DNA from: Clostridiales bacterium
GTDB taxonomy: Bacteria; Bacillota; Clostridia; Christensenellales; CAG-314
NCBI GenBank assembly: GCA_022508345.1
Contig: JAFLVK010000002.1
Location: forward strand, 124,001-188,000
DNA: 64,000 bases
Reading direction: 5' to 3'
The position numbers and the translations under genes were made by a program. Of this stretch, positions 8,158 to 17,632 are shown piece after piece. Position 1 is the first letter of the stretch, and each line of letters starts with the position of its first letter. The notes below the pieces were generated by a model. It ran no database searches. It worked only from the letters and a program-made list of their open reading frames with translations, and was not told the origin of the DNA.

Positions 8158-9224
8158 TAGTCTTTATTATCTTCGTCGGTAGCGTATGCGTCATCGTCCA
8201 GTGCATAAGCGTCTGCTTCGCTGTCGGCAATGACGTTTTCTGTTTTCTTGCCCTTTTTCTTAGACTTGGCAGGCTGAGGTTGCTCCTCTGCAGGGGTAGC
8301 TTCTTCCTGCAAAGCTTCGGGCTGTTGAGCCTTTGCTTGCTTCTTCTTTTTCACCTCTACGGGGTGGAACAGCGCAAATGTCTTCATCATGTGAGTTTGC
8401 CACACCAAGGGGAAGTACAGTCCGCCGAACATCAGCACCACTATCAAAAAGATTTGTTGCAGTAGCCCGCCAATGAAAACAAAGTACAGCGCAATTGGTA
8501 TAAGTGCCAAAAGCAGGTGTATGAGGTTGGGGAAAATGTTGAGCCACATCAAACGCCAGCTGTCGTCCAGATTTTGCAACACCGATTGCTTGTAAGTGAC
8601 GGATACAGAGCAAAGTATCATCAAATACAGCACCAGCAACAGCGCAACAATGCTCAGTAGCACCGTCAACACTATTGCAAGCCACAAAATTTCAGTTCTG
8701 AGCCAAGTGTACAGGCTGTATATTCCAAACACTGAAAGCGCAGTGACAACAGTTGAAACAAACGCATACAGGACGTTGGCTTTTATGCCCATGCCCATGC
8801 TCTTGAACACACCTACAGCGGAAAGCTTACCTGTCCAAAAGGCGTCGCGAATAACCGCAAACCCGCCGGACAGCATAAACGTGACAAGTAGCGACGACAC
8901 AACCGTCATCAAGCCAAAGAAAATGTTGCTTTGCTGAATTTGAGCCTCGAAGTGTTCTTCAAGGTTTAGCCATGCGCCGGTGGAAAAGCCCAAGCTGTTG
9001 AGAACGGGCAATGTTTGCTCTATTTCCGTGGTGTGCATACTACCCAGCATCAACACAACGAAGATGGGAAGCAGGCACACTACCATCAGGAAGTTGAAAC
9101 CGAACATTCTCCAGATATTTTCGCGGTAAATAACCTTGAAAAACTGCCAGGTGTTAAGTCTGTTTAGACGTTTGGTAACGTGCGAATTGCGCTCGTTTGC
9201 CAGTTTAATTTTGCTGAAATCCAT
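8157..9224 (-). CDS. DUF624/YesL-like polytopic membrane protein with charged C-terminal tail
   Basis: About 355 residues with six hydrophobic segments between residues 25 and 285, in the arrangement of YesL/DUF624 proteins (WQFFKVIYRENIWRMFGFN near the N-terminus, FPNLIHLLLALIP, then GLYFPLVWQTHMMKTFALF). The last 70 residues are low-complexity, first basic (KKKKQAKAQQ, KSKKKGKKTE) and then very acidic (DDDAYATDEDNKD). I start it at ATG 9224 because AAGGAAAACAGT precedes it; an in-frame ATG 63 bases upstream lacks a ribosome site. Function unknown. Confidence 0.75.
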   Translation of the reverse strand: MDFSKIKLANERNSHVTKRLNRLNTWQFFKVIYRENIWRMFGFNFLMVVCLLPIFVVLMLGSMHTTEIEQTLPVLNSLGFSTGAWLNLEEHFEAQIQQSNIFFGLMTVVSSLLVTFMLSGGFAVIRDAFWTGKLSAVGVFKSMGMGIKANVLYAFVSTVVTALSVFGIYSLYTWLRTEILWLAIVLTVLLSIVALLLVLYLMILCSVSVTYKQSVLQNLDDSWRLMWLNIFPNLIHLLLALIPIALYFVFIGGLLQQIFLIVVLMFGGLYFPLVWQTHMMKTFALFHPVEVKKKKQAKAQQPEALQEEATPAEEQPQPAKSKKKGKKTENVIADSEADAYALDDDAYATDEDNKD

Positions 9225-9381
9225 ACTGTTTTCCTTTTTTATATAAAAATACATATACAGTATAACAAAAAATAGTAGAAATTTCAAGTATATAGGTGTC
9301 TTTTTTCACAATTATCCGCTTCGTTTTAGCAACAGGCAATTTTCACTAAATTTCGACATATTATATATGCAAAGGAGTAGT

Positions 9382-10365
9382 ATGATAAATATTGCAATCG
9401 TAGGCGCAACAGGACTTGTAGGCGAAAAACTGACGGAAATTTTGTCCAGCAAGCTACCGCGCGCAAACGTAAGACTTTTTGGCAATTCGTCGGTGGGCAA
9501 CAAGGTCAATTACAGGGGTAGAGAGACTGTTATCGAAGACTGCGAAAATCTGCTTGCGGGGCATATAGACTACGCCATGTTTATGGCAACAAATGAAGTG
9601 TCCAAGCAATATATTCCCAAGCTTACCGCACAGGGCGTTACCTGCATAGACAACAGCTCACAATTTCGCCTCAAACGCAATGTTCCGCTAGTTGTTCCCT
9701 GCATCAACGGGGACAAAATTGCAGGCAACAAGCTTATTGCAAACCCCAATTGCTCCACCATCCAGGTAGTTGTTGCCGTAAACGCGCTGAAGCAATTGCA
9801 ACCGACAAAAATGACTGCCGTAACCTACCAAGCGGTGAGCGGAGCGGGAAAAGCCGCGCTAACCGACCTGACTGAAGAGCACAGCTACGGAAAGCTGCGC
9901 AGTTTTCGCCATCCCATTTACGACAACGTAATCCCCATGATTGGCGATTTGCGCGAGGACGGCTTCACCACGGAGGAAAGAAAGCTAACGGACGAAAGCA
10001 GAAAAATATTGGACTTACCCCAACTAAAAGTAAACTCTTTTTGCGCGAGAATCCCCATTACAGTTGGGCACAGCGTATTTGTAAACCTACACTTGAAGGA
10101 AAAGATAGATTTGGACAAGGTTCGCCACCTACTGCGAAACGCACCGAATGTGCTACTGCTGGATGACGCCGCAAACGGGCTATACCCCATGCCAATGATG
10201 CTACGCAACACCAAGTACGTGGGTGTTGGCAGGATTTCAAAAGATCCGACAGCAAACGCTATAAATTTCTTCGTTGTGGCGGACAATCTGTTGCGCGGAG
10301 CCGCATACAATGCTTACGAAATACTGGAATACTGTCTCCAACCAAACGCGCGTGAGACTAACTAA
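9382..10365 (+). CDS. asd: Aspartate-semialdehyde dehydrogenase
   Basis: Reduces aspartyl phosphate to aspartate semialdehyde, the branch to lysine, diaminopimelate, threonine and methionine. The 327-residue length fits the Gram-positive type. The N-terminal NADP fold starts INIAVIGATGLVGEKL-like (IAIVGATGLVGEK); catalytic Cys124 is in NPNCSTIQ and the acid/base His230 in VGHSVFVNLHL. The ATG at 9382 follows AAGGAGTAGT; an in-frame ATG at 9367 lies before that ribosome site and is rejected. It heads the asd-dapA-dapB operon. Confidence 0.95.
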   Translation: MINIAIVGATGLVGEKLTEILSSKLPRANVRLFGNSSVGNKVNYRGRETVIEDCENLLAGHIDYAMFMATNEVSKQYIPKLTAQGVTCIDNSSQFRLKRNVPLVVPCINGDKIAGNKLIANPNCSTIQVVVAVNALKQLQPTKMTAVTYQAVSGAGKAALTDLTEEHSYGKLRSFRHPIYDNVIPMIGDLREDGFTTEERKLTDESRKILDLPQLKVNSFCARIPITVGHSVFVNLHLKEKIDLDKVRHLLRNAPNVLLLDDAANGLYPMPMMLRNTKYVGVGRISKDPTANAINFFVVADNLLRGAAYNAYEILEYCLQPNARETN

Positions 10366-10403
10366 CCGATACGAAAATACAACCCGTAATGTAGAGGCAA
10401 ACC

Positions 10404-11282
10404 ATGAACACACTGATAACGGCGTTAGCGACACCTTACAAAAATGGCAAGATTGATTACGCCAGCTATGAAAGATTGGTAAATTACCAGTTAAAAAACG
10501 GCGTTAACGCGTTGCTCGCCGTGGGCACGACTGCCGAAGCGCAGCTGTTGGAAAAAAGCGAAAAAAGGGAATTGGTGAAGAGGACAAAAAGCCTGGCAAA
10601 GCGCACCCCTGTGTGGGTTGGGATAGGCGGTAGCTCCACTGTAGATGCAATAAAGGAGGCTACATTTGCTCAAAATCTTGGCGCAGACGGCTTGCTTGTT
10701 GCCCCACCCGCATTTGTCAAATGCACTCCCGAAGGATATCTGTTGCATATCGAAGACATATTGAGGGTTGCTACCGTGCCCGTCATGCTGTACAACGCGC
10801 CAAGCAGGTGTAACTACACTCTGGAAAAAAACGTAGTTGCGGAGCTCAGCAAACGGGTACGTTATCTCAAGGATGCAGGGAAAGACCTCAACTACACCGC
10901 GGCGCTCTCAACAAAATTAAAGGTGCTGTGCGGCAACGATCAGCTACTACCCGAAATGCTCAAAAACGGCGCAAAAGGCGTAGTCTCAGTTGTGTCCAAT
11001 GTTGCGCCACTTTTGACAAAGCGTGTGCTTAACGGTGCGGAGCCGGCGCTTACCACCAATAACGGGCGCGCGAAATGTCGGCTGTACGCCAACGAACAGG
11101 ACCTGGCATTGTTTTACAAGCTTGCAGAGCTGTCCATGTTGGAGGTTAGCCCCATCGCTATCAAATACATGCTGTACAAAAAGGGAATATTCACTAGCTT
11201 CAACATGCGACTACCGCTTACCCGCGCAAGCGAGGAAACTCAGCGAAAAATAAACAAGATATGGAAAGATTACATTGAATAA
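10404..11282 (+). CDS. dapA: 4-Hydroxy-tetrahydrodipicolinate synthase
   Basis: Condenses pyruvate with aspartate semialdehyde; 292 residues, family length. The TIM-barrel motifs are intact: AVGTTAEAQLLE near residue 35, catalytic Tyr130 in MLYNAPSR and Schiff-base Lys156 in YLKDAGKD. The phosphate-like pocket GTTAE uses A where most have GES or GTTGE, a minor change. It lies 38 bases after asd and overlaps dapB by eight bases. A weak GAGG precedes the ATG. Confidence 0.94.
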   Translation: MNTLITALATPYKNGKIDYASYERLVNYQLKNGVNALLAVGTTAEAQLLEKSEKRELVKRTKSLAKRTPVWVGIGGSSTVDAIKEATFAQNLGADGLLVAPPAFVKCTPEGYLLHIEDILRVATVPVMLYNAPSRCNYTLEKNVVAELSKRVRYLKDAGKDLNYTAALSTKLKVLCGNDQLLPEMLKNGAKGVVSVVSNVAPLLTKRVLNGAEPALTTNNGRAKCRLYANEQDLALFYKLAELSMLEVSPIAIKYMLYKKGIFTSFNMRLPLTRASEETQRKINKIWKDYIE

Positions 11283-11907
11283 GCAAAGCATAAATATAGC
11301 CGTATTTGGCGCAAAGGGGCGCGTGGGGAGCAAGGTTGTTGAAATTGCCCAACAGCGCGGACATACAGTCATACCCATTGACATAAAAGAGGAAGAAAGC
11401 AAAATAAATAAAGTTGATATAGTAATTGATTTTTCCACAGCTACTGCAACGCAGGACGTGTGTGACTTCTGCAAGCAGCACCACTGTGCACTTGTGAGCG
11501 GCGTTACAGGCAGAAACGACAGGCAGGAAAAGTTGGTCGAGCAACTGGCACAAGAGTTGCCCGTTGTGTGCAAATCGAATTTTTCCGTTGGGGTGGAAAT
11601 GCTCCACCGCATTTGCGAAATTGTAGCAAAAGAGCTACGCGATTGGGATTGCGAGATTGTGGAAATTCACCGCAAAGGCAAGCTGGACGCTCCCAGCGGA
11701 ACGGCAAAGAGCCTGGCTGCCACCGTTGCAAAGCAACACAGCTTCAAGCCTGTTACCACACACGCTATGCGCTTAGGAAGTAACTTCGGACGTCACGAGG
11801 TTGTATTTGCCACAAACGGCGAAAGCCTTACGTTCACCCACCAAGCGGAAAACGTGGAAATATTTGCACTGGGCGCAGTGCTTGAAGCAGAAAAACTAAT
11901 ACAATAA
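11275..11907 (+). CDS. dapB: 4-Hydroxy-tetrahydrodipicolinate reductase, short form
   Basis: Third lysine/DAP enzyme, using NAD(P)H to reduce the DapA product. It has the dinucleotide fold FGAKGRVGSKV at residues 10-20 and the DapB signature EIHRKGKLDAPSGTA with the catalytic His and Lys; the usual HHRHK is reduced to HRKGK. At 210 residues it is 30-50 shorter than the enterobacterial enzyme, as in several Clostridia. Translation starts at TTG 11275, inside the end of dapA (TTGAATAA), so it depends on coupling. Later DAP-pathway genes are not in the window. Confidence 0.92.
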   Translation: MNKQSINIAVFGAKGRVGSKVVEIAQQRGHTVIPIDIKEEESKINKVDIVIDFSTATATQDVCDFCKQHHCALVSGVTGRNDRQEKLVEQLAQELPVVCKSNFSVGVEMLHRICEIVAKELRDWDCEIVEIHRKGKLDAPSGTAKSLAATVAKQHSFKPVTTHAMRLGSNFGRHEVVFATNGESLTFTHQAENVEIFALGAVLEAEKLIQ

Positions 11908-11935
11908 AAAACTCACCCTACTTCGGGTGAGTTTT
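11907..11935. terminator. Bidirectional terminator between dapB and the U32 gene
   Basis: AAAACTCACCC and GGGTGAGTTTT form an 11-bp stem with a 6-base loop, with A/T runs on both flanks, placed between two convergent genes. Confidence 0.92.
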
Positions 11936-11940
11936 AATCT

Positions 11941-13161
11941 TTACTGCTTCTTACGGAAAATGTCGCCCGCTGTAAGCCGGAACGGACAGTTGATTGTTAG
12001 TATTTGCTTGACCTTGTTGCAGATGTCAACAGAATTTCCCTTGTCGTCCTTGGCGTACTCAACAGTAAAGGTCTTGCCGCTGTCTGATGTTGCAGATAGC
12101 ACCTCCAGCGTTTCGCCCACAACGAACTTGTTGCGCTGTTCAATTACCGCTTGCCCGCCTTTCACTTCCTTTACCACTGCTACAAACTTGTACTCTTCCA
12201 CCGCCTTGCTGGAGGGATAATACTGACGGCTTTCCTGCTCGTCGAAGTAAAAGCCCGTTGTGTATTCGCGGTGGGAGGCCTTGTTGAGTTCGGCATTTAG
12301 TTGTTCAATTAATTCAGACGTAAAGCTACCGCTTGCAATGGCATCCAAAGCTCGGCGATACGCTGCCGTAACAGTTGCAACGTAAAAAGCTGACTTCATG
12401 CGCCCCTCAATCTTTAAGCTCACAATCCCCGCATCAATCAGCTCGGGCAAGTGAGCAAGCATGTTCATATCCTTGGAATTGAATATGTAAGTACCACGCT
12501 CGTCCTCCATGACGGGCATACTGTCCTCTCGGCTTACTTCCCTTACCTCCCATTGCCAACGGCAAGCCTGTACGCACTCACCGCGGTTGCTGTTGCGGTT
12601 GGTAAGATAGTTGGACATGAGACATCTGCCGGAGTAGCTAACGCACATTGCGCCGTGAACAAATGCCTCCAGCTGCACCTTGGGACAGTGAGCGGAAATC
12701 TCGGCAATTTGCTTTAACGGCACTTCGCGCGCAAGCACCACACGCTCCGCACCCATACGCTGCCAAAAGTCAACCGCATATTTGTTGGTTGTATTTGCCT
12801 GGGTGGAAATGTGTATCGCAAGCTTGCTGTGTGTGCGTACGAAGTCGAATACACCAACGTCGGAGACTAGCACCGCATCCACTTGCGCTTGCTCCAACAC
12901 GGCAAGGTAATCTGCCAAATCGTCGAAGTCGTAGTTGCTTGCAAATATGTTCAAGGTAACGTAAACCTTCTTGTTTAGGCTGTGTGCGTACTTCACCGCC
13001 TCGGCAATTTCCTCATCGGTAAAGTTATCCGCAAATGCCCTTAGACCGTAGCGTTTGCCCGCTAAATACACCGCGTCAGCACCAAAGTGAAAAGCAGTAA
13101 TCAGCTTCTCCATATTGCCGGCAGGAGCCAAAAGTTCGATTTTTTTGATGTTTTTTGCCAT
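11941..13161 (-). CDS. trhP: U32-family protein, tRNA hydroxylation (TrhP/YrrN-YrrO type)
   Basis: A 406-residue member of the peptidase U32 family, whose characterised bacterial members (TrhP and relatives) are needed to hydroxylate uridine 34 of tRNAs. Hallmarks are LLAPAGNMEKL at the N-terminus, the U32 signature EAFVHGAMCVSYSGRCLMSN, a cysteine set (CLMSN, GECVQACR) and SLKIEGRMKS. The start is placed at ATG 13161, preceded by AGGA; the reading frame extends 21 codons upstream, but that part coincides with an intergenic repeat motif. trmR lies just upstream, the same pairing as in Bacillus yrrM-yrrN-yrrO, and both modify tRNA U34. Confidence 0.85.
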   Translation of the reverse strand: MAKNIKKIELLAPAGNMEKLITAFHFGADAVYLAGKRYGLRAFADNFTDEEIAEAVKYAHSLNKKVYVTLNIFASNYDFDDLADYLAVLEQAQVDAVLVSDVGVFDFVRTHSKLAIHISTQANTTNKYAVDFWQRMGAERVVLAREVPLKQIAEISAHCPKVQLEAFVHGAMCVSYSGRCLMSNYLTNRNSNRGECVQACRWQWEVREVSREDSMPVMEDERGTYIFNSKDMNMLAHLPELIDAGIVSLKIEGRMKSAFYVATVTAAYRRALDAIASGSFTSELIEQLNAELNKASHREYTTGFYFDEQESRQYYPSSKAVEEYKFVAVVKEVKGGQAVIEQRNKFVVGETLEVLSATSDSGKTFTVEYAKDDKGNSVDICNKVKQILTINCPFRLTAGDIFRKKQ

Positions 13162-13180
13162 TTTTCCTGTGTTTTTCGGT

Positions 13181-13197
13181 ATTATGTCTGTCATAGT
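13181..13197 (+). repeat. 17-bp partial dyad, copy 2 of 4
   Basis: ATTATGTCTGTCATAGT, 20 bases upstream of the U32 gene's start. TATG and CATA are exactly complementary here. It is the only copy directly in front of a gene start. Confidence 0.55.
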
Positions 13198-13227
13198 ACT
13201 ATATAATCGCTTATTTTCGCGCATTCT

Positions 13228-13812
13228 TCAGCGTATTTTTTTAGATATTGTAACACCGTCGCCAATTCTGTGCAATGTTGTGCTGTACCGTTCGTTGGTT
13301 GTGATGTCTAGGAGAAACGTACGCATGTTACGGGCAACGGTTATATGCTTGTGGCGCTTGTTGTCGGGTACGTGCTCCACCAGTCCCTTGTACAGGACGT
13401 TGTCGCACACAAGTGTGCCGCCCACATCAAGCAGGTCGGTTAGATAAGGGAAGAAATTTTCGTACTGCCCCTTGGGTCCGTCCAGAAATATGAAGTCGTA
13501 ACTGCCCGTGAGAACGGGGATAATTTCCCGAGCGTCACCGACAAAGATGTTTACCCGCTTGTCAAAGCCAAACTCCTTGAAGTTAGCGCGCGCAAGCTCT
13601 GCTGTACGCTCGTCCAGTTCGATTGTGTTGAGTGTAGCCAATTCGCTAGCCGACAGCATGACAATTCCGCTGTACCCTATCGCCGTACCTATTTCCAGTA
13701 TTCTACGGGGCTGCTTTTCCTTGACGGTTGCAAACAGCAATTCCTTGGTATCGTCCAGCATTACGGGAATGTAATGCTCCCGTGCAAATTTTTCTAATTG
13801 TGCCAGTTCCAT
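13228..13812 (-). CDS. trmR: O-methyltransferase, TrmR type (tRNA 5-hydroxyuridine)
   Basis: A 194-residue class I methyltransferase of the O-methyltransferase 3 family. Motif I is RILEIGTAIGYSG near residue 37, the SAM ribose contact LNTIELDE, FVGDARE, and the metal/substrate region FIFLDGPKGQY, followed by GGTLVCDNVLYKG. In Bacillus the homologue YrrM/TrmR methylates 5-hydroxyuridine 34 to 5-methoxyuridine, and the adjacent U32 protein makes the hydroxyl, so this neighbourhood supports the role. It ends 3 bases after rnj's stop in the same direction. Confidence 0.88.
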   Translation of the reverse strand: MELAQLEKFAREHYIPVMLDDTKELLFATVKEKQPRRILEIGTAIGYSGIVMLSASELATLNTIELDERTAELARANFKEFGFDKRVNIFVGDAREIIPVLTGSYDFIFLDGPKGQYENFFPYLTDLLDVGGTLVCDNVLYKGLVEHVPDNKRHKHITVARNMRTFLLDITTNERYSTTLHRIGDGVTISKKIR

Positions 13813-13815
13813 AAT

Positions 13816-15663
13816 TTATACTTCTAATATAATGGGCAACACCACGGGATTGCGCTTCCAGTTAACACGGAAGTAATGACGGATAACCTTTTGAATGGAC
13901 GTCTTTATGCCGCTGATACTGCCAACGCCTTGGTTGGATAGCTTGGCAATTTCCTGCTTTACTTCCTGCTTCAATTCGTCAATGGGGTTAGCGCCGTCAC
14001 CTTGGAAGAAACAGCCGCGACTTACAATTTCGATGTCGGTGGCAATTTTTCCTGTGCGCTTGTTAAGCCCCACAACGCACACAAGTATTCCGTCTTCGGA
14101 TAGCGTAAGTCTGTCACGCAACACGGCGTTACCTACGTCGCCAACGCCCAAGCCGTCCACCATCACACTGCCGCTTGCAATTTGCCCTGCTACCTTAAAG
14201 GTGTTGCGGTCAATTTCAACGCAGTCGCCTATATCGGGGATAATGACGTTGCCCTTTTTGTGTTTAAGGTTTTCCACAAGCGTTGCATGCTGCTTTAAGT
14301 GGCGGTATTCGCCGTGAACGGGGATAAAATACTTGGGCTTTACAAGTGTGTAAATAAGCTTCAAGTCCTCCTGGCAGGCGTGCCCCGATACGTGCACGGC
14401 GGAAAGAGCCGAATACACTACGTTTGCGCCCAGGCGGTACAGCTTGTTTACAACATTGTACACGTCGCGCTCATTGCCCGGTATTGGGTTGGCGGAGATG
14501 ACTATCGTATCGTTGCTGCCTATTTGCACCTTGTTGAATTCTCCGCTTGCCATACGCGTTAGCGCAGACATGGGTTCGCCCTGACTGCCTGTGGACAGTA
14601 TCAGAAGCCTGCCGTCTTCAATGCTACCGATCTTGTCAATATCCACAAACATTCCGTTGTCGATACTGATGATACCCACGCGAGCGGCAGTTTCGATGTA
14701 CTTGCTCATGCTCTTGCCAGTCAGCACAATCTTTCGGCGGTAAATCTTGGCAAGCTCGATAATCATGCTTAGCCTGTCCACGTTAGAGGCAAACGTAGCA
14801 ATGATGATACGCCGCCCCTTGGCCTCCTGGAACACGCTGTTGATGGTTTCGCGCACCACCGTTTCACTCATGGTGTAACCGGGCTTTTCCACGTTGGTGG
14901 ATTCGCTCATAAGCAGCAGCACACCCTGCTTGCCAATTTCCGCAATGCGGTTGAGGTTCATTATTTCATTGCCAAGCGGCGTGTAGTCTATCTTGAAGTC
15001 GCCTGTGTGTAGCACCGTCCCAACGGGCGTACGCAAGCACACCGCCACACTACCTGCCACCGAGTGCGATACGTGAATAAACTCGGCACTCATTTCGCCA
15101 AGGCTCACAACACTGCGGTCGGATACGGGCACAAGGTTAACCTTGTCGAAAACACCGTGCTCCATTAGCTTGTTTTCCACCAAGGCAAGGGTTAGACGTG
15201 TACCGTACACGTCCACCTTGCCGCCCAGCATTTCCACTACAAACGGAAGCGCGCCAATGTGATCCTCGTGTCCGTGAGTGAGCAAAATGCCCTTTACACG
15301 GTTGCGGTTTTCCGTCAGGTACGTCACGTCGGGAATGACAATGTCAACGCCGGGCATATCGGAGCTGGGGAACGCCATGCCCACGTCCAGCACGACGATG
15401 CTGTCGCCGTACTCAAACAACGTCATGTTTTTGCCTATTTCACCTACTCCGCCAAGGAACATAACCTTGAGCTTGCCGCGTTGCTTGGCATTTACAGGAC
15501 GGTTGCCCTGTTTTTGCTTGTGGGCACCTGCCGTTTGCGGTCTTTGGTTGGATTTCGGATTGCGACCTTGCCTGTTATCTGTGTGTTGGCTAGGTTGCTT
15601 TGGTTTGTTGTTTTGTTGATGTTTTTTAGCAGGTGTCGCCTGCATATTTTGTTTATTTTTCAT
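13816..15663 (-). CDS. rnj: Ribonuclease J
   Basis: Metallo-beta-lactamase/beta-CASP ribonuclease of mRNA decay and rRNA processing, 615 residues. The first 60 residues are a low-complexity extension rich in Q, N, K and P, not part of the catalytic fold and absent from most RNase J proteins. The core begins KLKVMFLGGVGEIGKNM; the zinc motif is LLTHGHEDHIGALP near residue 130, with HVSHSVAGS and GDFKIDYTP further on, and the beta-CASP/C-terminal VHVSGHACQEDLK and FIPVHGEYRHL. AGGTGAAACA precedes the ATG. It is the first gene of rnj-trmR-U32. Confidence 0.95.
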   Translation of the reverse strand: MKNKQNMQATPAKKHQQNNKPKQPSQHTDNRQGRNPKSNQRPQTAGAHKQKQGNRPVNAKQRGKLKVMFLGGVGEIGKNMTLFEYGDSIVVLDVGMAFPSSDMPGVDIVIPDVTYLTENRNRVKGILLTHGHEDHIGALPFVVEMLGGKVDVYGTRLTLALVENKLMEHGVFDKVNLVPVSDRSVVSLGEMSAEFIHVSHSVAGSVAVCLRTPVGTVLHTGDFKIDYTPLGNEIMNLNRIAEIGKQGVLLLMSESTNVEKPGYTMSETVVRETINSVFQEAKGRRIIIATFASNVDRLSMIIELAKIYRRKIVLTGKSMSKYIETAARVGIISIDNGMFVDIDKIGSIEDGRLLILSTGSQGEPMSALTRMASGEFNKVQIGSNDTIVISANPIPGNERDVYNVVNKLYRLGANVVYSALSAVHVSGHACQEDLKLIYTLVKPKYFIPVHGEYRHLKQHATLVENLKHKKGNVIIPDIGDCVEIDRNTFKVAGQIASGSVMVDGLGVGDVGNAVLRDRLTLSEDGILVCVVGLNKRTGKIATDIEIVSRGCFFQGDGANPIDELKQEVKQEIAKLSNQGVGSISGIKTSIQKVIRHYFRVNWKRNPVVLPIILEV

Positions 15664-15747
15664 TGTTTCACCTATATAAATCGTAGAAAAGCGACAAGGT
15701 AAAAGAACATCCCCCGTCGCCTTCTTTAGTTTGTAAAATTGATAGTT

Positions 15748-16728
15748 TTATTTTTTGCGATTGGCGCGCTTGGCTTGACGTGCAAGCTTTCGGTTGTGCC
15801 TGTCCGTGCCTTCGATATACACGCGCTTGTAAAAGAAAGGTCGGTTGTCCGCTTTGAAGTACTCGACAATGTAAACGCATTTCAAGTAGAAAAACAGTAT
15901 AAAGTTGGGCACTGTCAGTACTATTGTTGACACTATCGCGTTTTCGATAAACATCAAAGACACAACTGCTATTGCAACCATGATGCACATCACGACAAGA
16001 GTCTTCCAAAACACCTGCCAAAAGCGCGTCATAATCTTGGACAGCCCTGTTGTGTAGGCCTTGCGCGTGGGCAAATCTTCACACACAACCGCAGGTAGAC
16101 AAAATGCAAACAGACTTTGGCGAATGACGTAAAACACCAACGCAATCAGTGCCACGGGAATAATCGTCCACCAGTTGAACGCTATCAAAAACATCAGATA
16201 GAACCCGACGCTACCGGAAACGATAAGAATGTCAAGCGGCAACACAAGCGCGGTTTGAAGCAGTACGAACTCCCACGTCCTGCCCTGCTTCTTGATGAAA
16301 AACCAAGTAAAGGGGCGCTCAGCGTTGGCGGTCATAAATTCCTCAAGCTGGCAGTCGCAAGCAACGTCCGTCAGCGACACCAAAAGCCTGTAAATTACCA
16401 AAATGACGATAAACAGCACATACGCCACAGTTACTCCGCCCCACGGTACGCGCACGGAGGATATGGATTGTTGCATATTTGCAATCATTTCGCCCAGCTC
16501 TGCAGCAAACTGCTCGCTGTTAAATTCTGCCGAGAAAATGCTGTTTACTGTGTTGTACAAAAAGTCCCTGATGTCGTTTTCCCTTATCAGACGGAATAGC
16601 TCGTCAAACAGATTGCCGAAAATCATGCTTCCAAGAGCAATGACCAGCGCCAACAGCAATGCTTGGTACATCAACGACTTCAACAGTACCTTCCAGTTGT
16701 GGGAGGCGAGCTTTAACGGTTTGAGCAT
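15748..16728 (-). CDS. Polytopic membrane protein, unknown function
   Basis: A 326-residue protein with about five to six membrane segments (for instance LLALVIALGSMIFGNLF, VTVAYVLFIVILVIYRLL, VLPLDILIVSGSVGFYLMF, FWKTLVVMCIMVAIAVVSL) and a strongly basic tail ending RQAKRANRKK. The first third contains a soluble amphipathic stretch. It overlaps no recognisable family beyond a general DUF975/YesL-like look. GGGAGGT lies 6 bases before the ATG. It is co-directional with, and 10 bases after, the next membrane protein, so they probably work together. Confidence 0.65.
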   Translation of the reverse strand: MLKPLKLASHNWKVLLKSLMYQALLLALVIALGSMIFGNLFDELFRLIRENDIRDFLYNTVNSIFSAEFNSEQFAAELGEMIANMQQSISSVRVPWGGVTVAYVLFIVILVIYRLLVSLTDVACDCQLEEFMTANAERPFTWFFIKKQGRTWEFVLLQTALVLPLDILIVSGSVGFYLMFLIAFNWWTIIPVALIALVFYVIRQSLFAFCLPAVVCEDLPTRKAYTTGLSKIMTRFWQVFWKTLVVMCIMVAIAVVSLMFIENAIVSTIVLTVPNFILFFYLKCVYIVEYFKADNRPFFYKRVYIEGTDRHNRKLARQAKRANRKK

Positions 16729-16738
16729 AGTTACCTCC

Positions 16739-17560
16739 CTAGTCGAACATTATCTGAACAAGATCTCGGCGTTCGCCACCAACGTCGTCGTAGAACTTTT
16801 TGAAAGCAAAGCACGGGACGAACATGAGACACAATGTCAGCATTACGGCGTACACCAACACATCCAGCATCACAGGCTCAAGCAGGTACGCAATTGCCAT
16901 TACTGCAATGCGCGCCGTCGGATACAGAAAGGCAAGCCCCACAAGCTGCAAACGCTTGGAGGACATTGTACGCGCCGAATAGGACATTGCAATGTTGAAA
17001 CGGTAGTTTTCGCTGTACTTGAGCGGAAACGCAATAACCAGCAAGCCAAACATGTAGGTAAGGAACACCCTCACCCCAAACGTCAGCCCCAGCGCAATGG
17101 ACACAATTGCAGTGGCGTTTCCGATAAACCGTACCATGTAGCAGATACCAACTATCACCAGGATACACAGCTCGGTAACAGCAAGCCAACCGACAATGTA
17201 CATCAGCATGAAGTGGAAAATGCCCAATGCACGCCTTACCGGCAAAGCGGGCATCTTGCCCATACGCATGTGCCTGTCCAGCTTGACCACCATCAAACTC
17301 ATGGTGACAGCCAGCAGAACAATTGCGCACAGCACCACCCACCAATGCTTGCCGAACCTAAGTACCGTCAAACTTTTTGTCAGCAAATCGAGATAGTTTT
17401 CCATTACGATTTCGCCCTTGACGAGTGAACTAAACAGCGAAATTTCTGACGAGGGATTGTAGAAAAACGCTATCAGCACCGACACAGGCAATGTAACGTA
17501 AACTAACTGCCCAAAATTGCGGAACATATATGCAACTGTAGATTTTCTTTGAAATCTCAT
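16739..17560 (-). CDS. Polytopic membrane protein, unknown function
   Basis: A 273-residue protein with five or six hydrophobic segments (LVYVTLPVSVLIAFFYNP, WWVVLCAIVLLAVTMSLMV, FMLMYIVGWLAVTELCILVIVGI, FLTYMFGLLVIAFPL). The N-terminus MRFQRKSTVAYMFRNFGQL is basic, predicted cytoplasmic. It is the first gene of a two-gene membrane-protein operon; AGGTAACAAA precedes the ATG. The motif KYSENYRFNIAMSYSARTMSSKR lies in a soluble loop. No function can be assigned. Confidence 0.62.
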   Translation of the reverse strand: MRFQRKSTVAYMFRNFGQLVYVTLPVSVLIAFFYNPSSEISLFSSLVKGEIVMENYLDLLTKSLTVLRFGKHWWVVLCAIVLLAVTMSLMVVKLDRHMRMGKMPALPVRRALGIFHFMLMYIVGWLAVTELCILVIVGICYMVRFIGNATAIVSIALGLTFGVRVFLTYMFGLLVIAFPLKYSENYRFNIAMSYSARTMSSKRLQLVGLAFLYPTARIAVMAIAYLLEPVMLDVLVYAVMLTLCLMFVPCFAFKKFYDDVGGERRDLVQIMFD

Positions 17561-17632
17561 TTTGTTACCTAAAATAAAACTTTATATAATTATACAGTAT
17601 CTATTACATTTTTTCAACTGTTTGAAATAAAT

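Noticed and set aside
15668..15747. Terminator between the membrane-protein operon and rnj
   Set aside because: Only a weak GCGAC/GTCGC pairing with a long loop and a short T run; not convincing enough to list.
16403..17428. 341-codon plus-strand open frame rich in His, Gln and Asn
   Set aside because: Composition is that of a reverse-frame reading of two membrane-protein genes; no start signals.
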